In this document: positions 5,226-6,053 of the stretch, in pieces
Numbering within the stretch: the first letter of the stretch is position 1
Layout of the letters: each line of letters opens with the position of its first letter
Assembly: GCA_004366215.1 (NCBI GenBank)
Contig: SIRY01000216.1
Span: 1 to 6,053, forward strand
Source of the DNA: Actinomycetota bacterium
Lineage (GTDB): Bacteria > Actinomycetota > Acidimicrobiia > Acidimicrobiales > Acidimicrobiaceae
Direction of reading: 5' to 3'
Length of the DNA stretch: 6,053 nucleotides
Translations under genes and position numbers: made by a program
The notes under the pieces: generated by a model
Told to the model about the DNA's origin: nothing
The model's input: only the letters and a program-made list of their open reading frames with translations
The model's database searches: none

Positions 5226-6053
5226 CTAAATCTTACCTAGAAAGTCAACAATCCGAGCCACGCCCTCGTCGAGCGCGTCGTCTGCGAGCGCGTACGACAG
5301 ACGCCAGCTACCAGGCGCCTCGAAGGCCTCTCCCGGCACGACCGCGACGTGGACCTCTTCGAGCAACCGGGTCGCGAGCTCGAGGCTGGAGGTGCCGCCG
5401 CGAGCCCCCAGCAGGCGCTCGAGCGACGGGAACACGTAGAACGCCCCGTCAGGCCAGGCGACGTCCAGTCCTTCGATCCCGGCCAGCCCGCTGACGATCC
5501 GCTCGCGCCGCCGTGCGAAGGCCTCACGCATCCACGCTGTGGCCTCGAGCGGCGCGCTCAGCGCAGCGAGCGCCGCTCGCTGCGAGACGTTCGCGACGTT
5601 CGACGAGAGCTGACTCTGGAGGTTCGCGACCGCGGAGGCCACCGGCGTCGGAGCGACCACCCAGCCCACGCGCCAGCCCGTCATCGCAAAGGTCTTGGCG
5701 ACCCCGTTGACGAGGACGAGACGCTCGAGCAACCGCTCGTCGGCGACCTCAGCGAGCGAGGTGGCACGCTCGCCCGTGTAGGTCAGGTGCTGGTAGATCT
5801 CGTCCGCGAGCACCCACACGCCGCGTGCACTGAGCACCTCGGCGAGCTCGCGCGACTCCTCCGAGGTGTAGACCGCCCCCGTCGGGTTCGAAGGCGAGAC
5901 GTGGATAAAGAGCGAAGTCCGATCCGTCACCGCTGCTTCGACCTGCTCTGGGGTCACCTTGAAGCCTGTCGCGAGGGAGGTCGGCACGAAGACCGGCGTC
6001 GCACCTGCGAGCCGAACGACCTCTGGGTACGACACCCAGCACGGCGTAGGAAT
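5226..6053 (-). CDS. class I/II PLP aminotransferase, aspartate aminotransferase-like (5' end missing)
   Basis: The last 275 residues and TAG stop of a fold-type I aminotransferase are present; roughly the first third lies beyond the right edge. The fragment opens with IPTPCWVSYPEVV, the substrate-side motif normally PYWVSYPE in the Thermus-type aspartate aminotransferases. SPSNPTGAVY holds the PLP-contacting Asn (fragment residue 56). DEIY gives the ring-nitrogen Asp (84) and the Tyr (87). VAKTFAMTGWRVGW contains the Schiff-base Lys (120), and RLSYA the substrate-carboxylate Arg (251). All core catalytic residues in view are intact. The enzyme moves amino groups between amino acids and 2-oxo acids, usually aspartate/2-oxoglutarate. 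Its place 30 nt before serA suggests an operon, and it could act on phosphohydroxypyruvate or on a branched-chain 2-oxo acid, but family membership does not show this. Cys replaces the usual Tyr before the Trp. No specific symbol is justified; aspC/aspB is the nearest. Confidence 0.9.
   Translation of the reverse strand: MPTPCWVSYPEVVRLAGATPVFVPTSLATGFKVTPEQVEAAVTDRTSLFIHVSPSNPTGAVYTSEESRELAEVLSARGVWVLADEIYQHLTYTGERATSLAEVADERLLERLVLVNGVAKTFAMTGWRVGWVVAPTPVASAVANLQSQLSSNVANVSQRAALAALSAPLEATAWMREAFARRRERIVSGLAGIEGLDVAWPDGAFYVFPSLERLLGARGGTSSLELATRLLEEVHVAVVPGEAFEAPGSWRLSYALADDALDEGVARIVDFLGKI

Overview
This window is chromosomal DNA of high GC content (roughly two thirds or more by eye) with strong G/C third-position bias. 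It encodes core amino-acid and translation functions. The SerA is of the long form with ASB and ACT domains, close in length to the mycobacterial enzyme. A GltX gene lies next to a tRNA-Gln, and leuA is preceded by a leucine leader peptide. Together these point to an actinobacterium, possibly of the Acidimicrobiia type, though the sequence alone does not fix the lineage. I see no insertion sequence, phage gene, CRISPR array or other accessory element.

Layout. The left part reads rightward: the 3' end of a 3-hydroxyacyl-CoA dehydrogenase gene (1-153), gltX (186-1589) and a tRNA-Gln with anticodon CUG (1603-1674), only 13 nt beyond the gltX stop. Bases 1675-1918 are a non-coding gap between convergent genes, with two weak terminator-like hairpins. 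The right part reads leftward, in transcription order: an aspartate-aminotransferase-like gene cut by the window edge (6053-5226), serA (5195-3612), a 142-base leader region (3611-3470) and leuA (3469-1919).

The most interesting element is the serA-leuA leader. It holds a short open frame for an 11-residue peptide, MERVGCELLLT, with three consecutive CTT leucine codons, a codon otherwise uncommon here. A perfect 11-12 bp hairpin begins at the leader's stop codon and is followed by a second, terminator-like hairpin. This has the architecture of a leucine-responsive attenuator. The leuA Shine-Dalgarno region can also pair with the Leu codons themselves and with the 5' arm of the second hairpin, so control may act on translation as well as, or instead of, transcription.

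How the genes work together. SerA makes 3-phosphohydroxypyruvate, the first step of serine synthesis, and LeuA makes 2-isopropylmalate, the first committed step of leucine synthesis. The aminotransferase could supply a transamination step to either pathway. Because the leader lies between serA and leuA, leuA can be tuned by leucine without affecting the genes upstream. On the other strand, GltX and the adjacent tRNA-Gln fit indirect Gln-tRNA synthesis, in which GluRS mischarges tRNA-Gln and GatCAB amidates it. This is inferred from the tRNA's U1-A72 pair and from lineage habit, not proven by the window.
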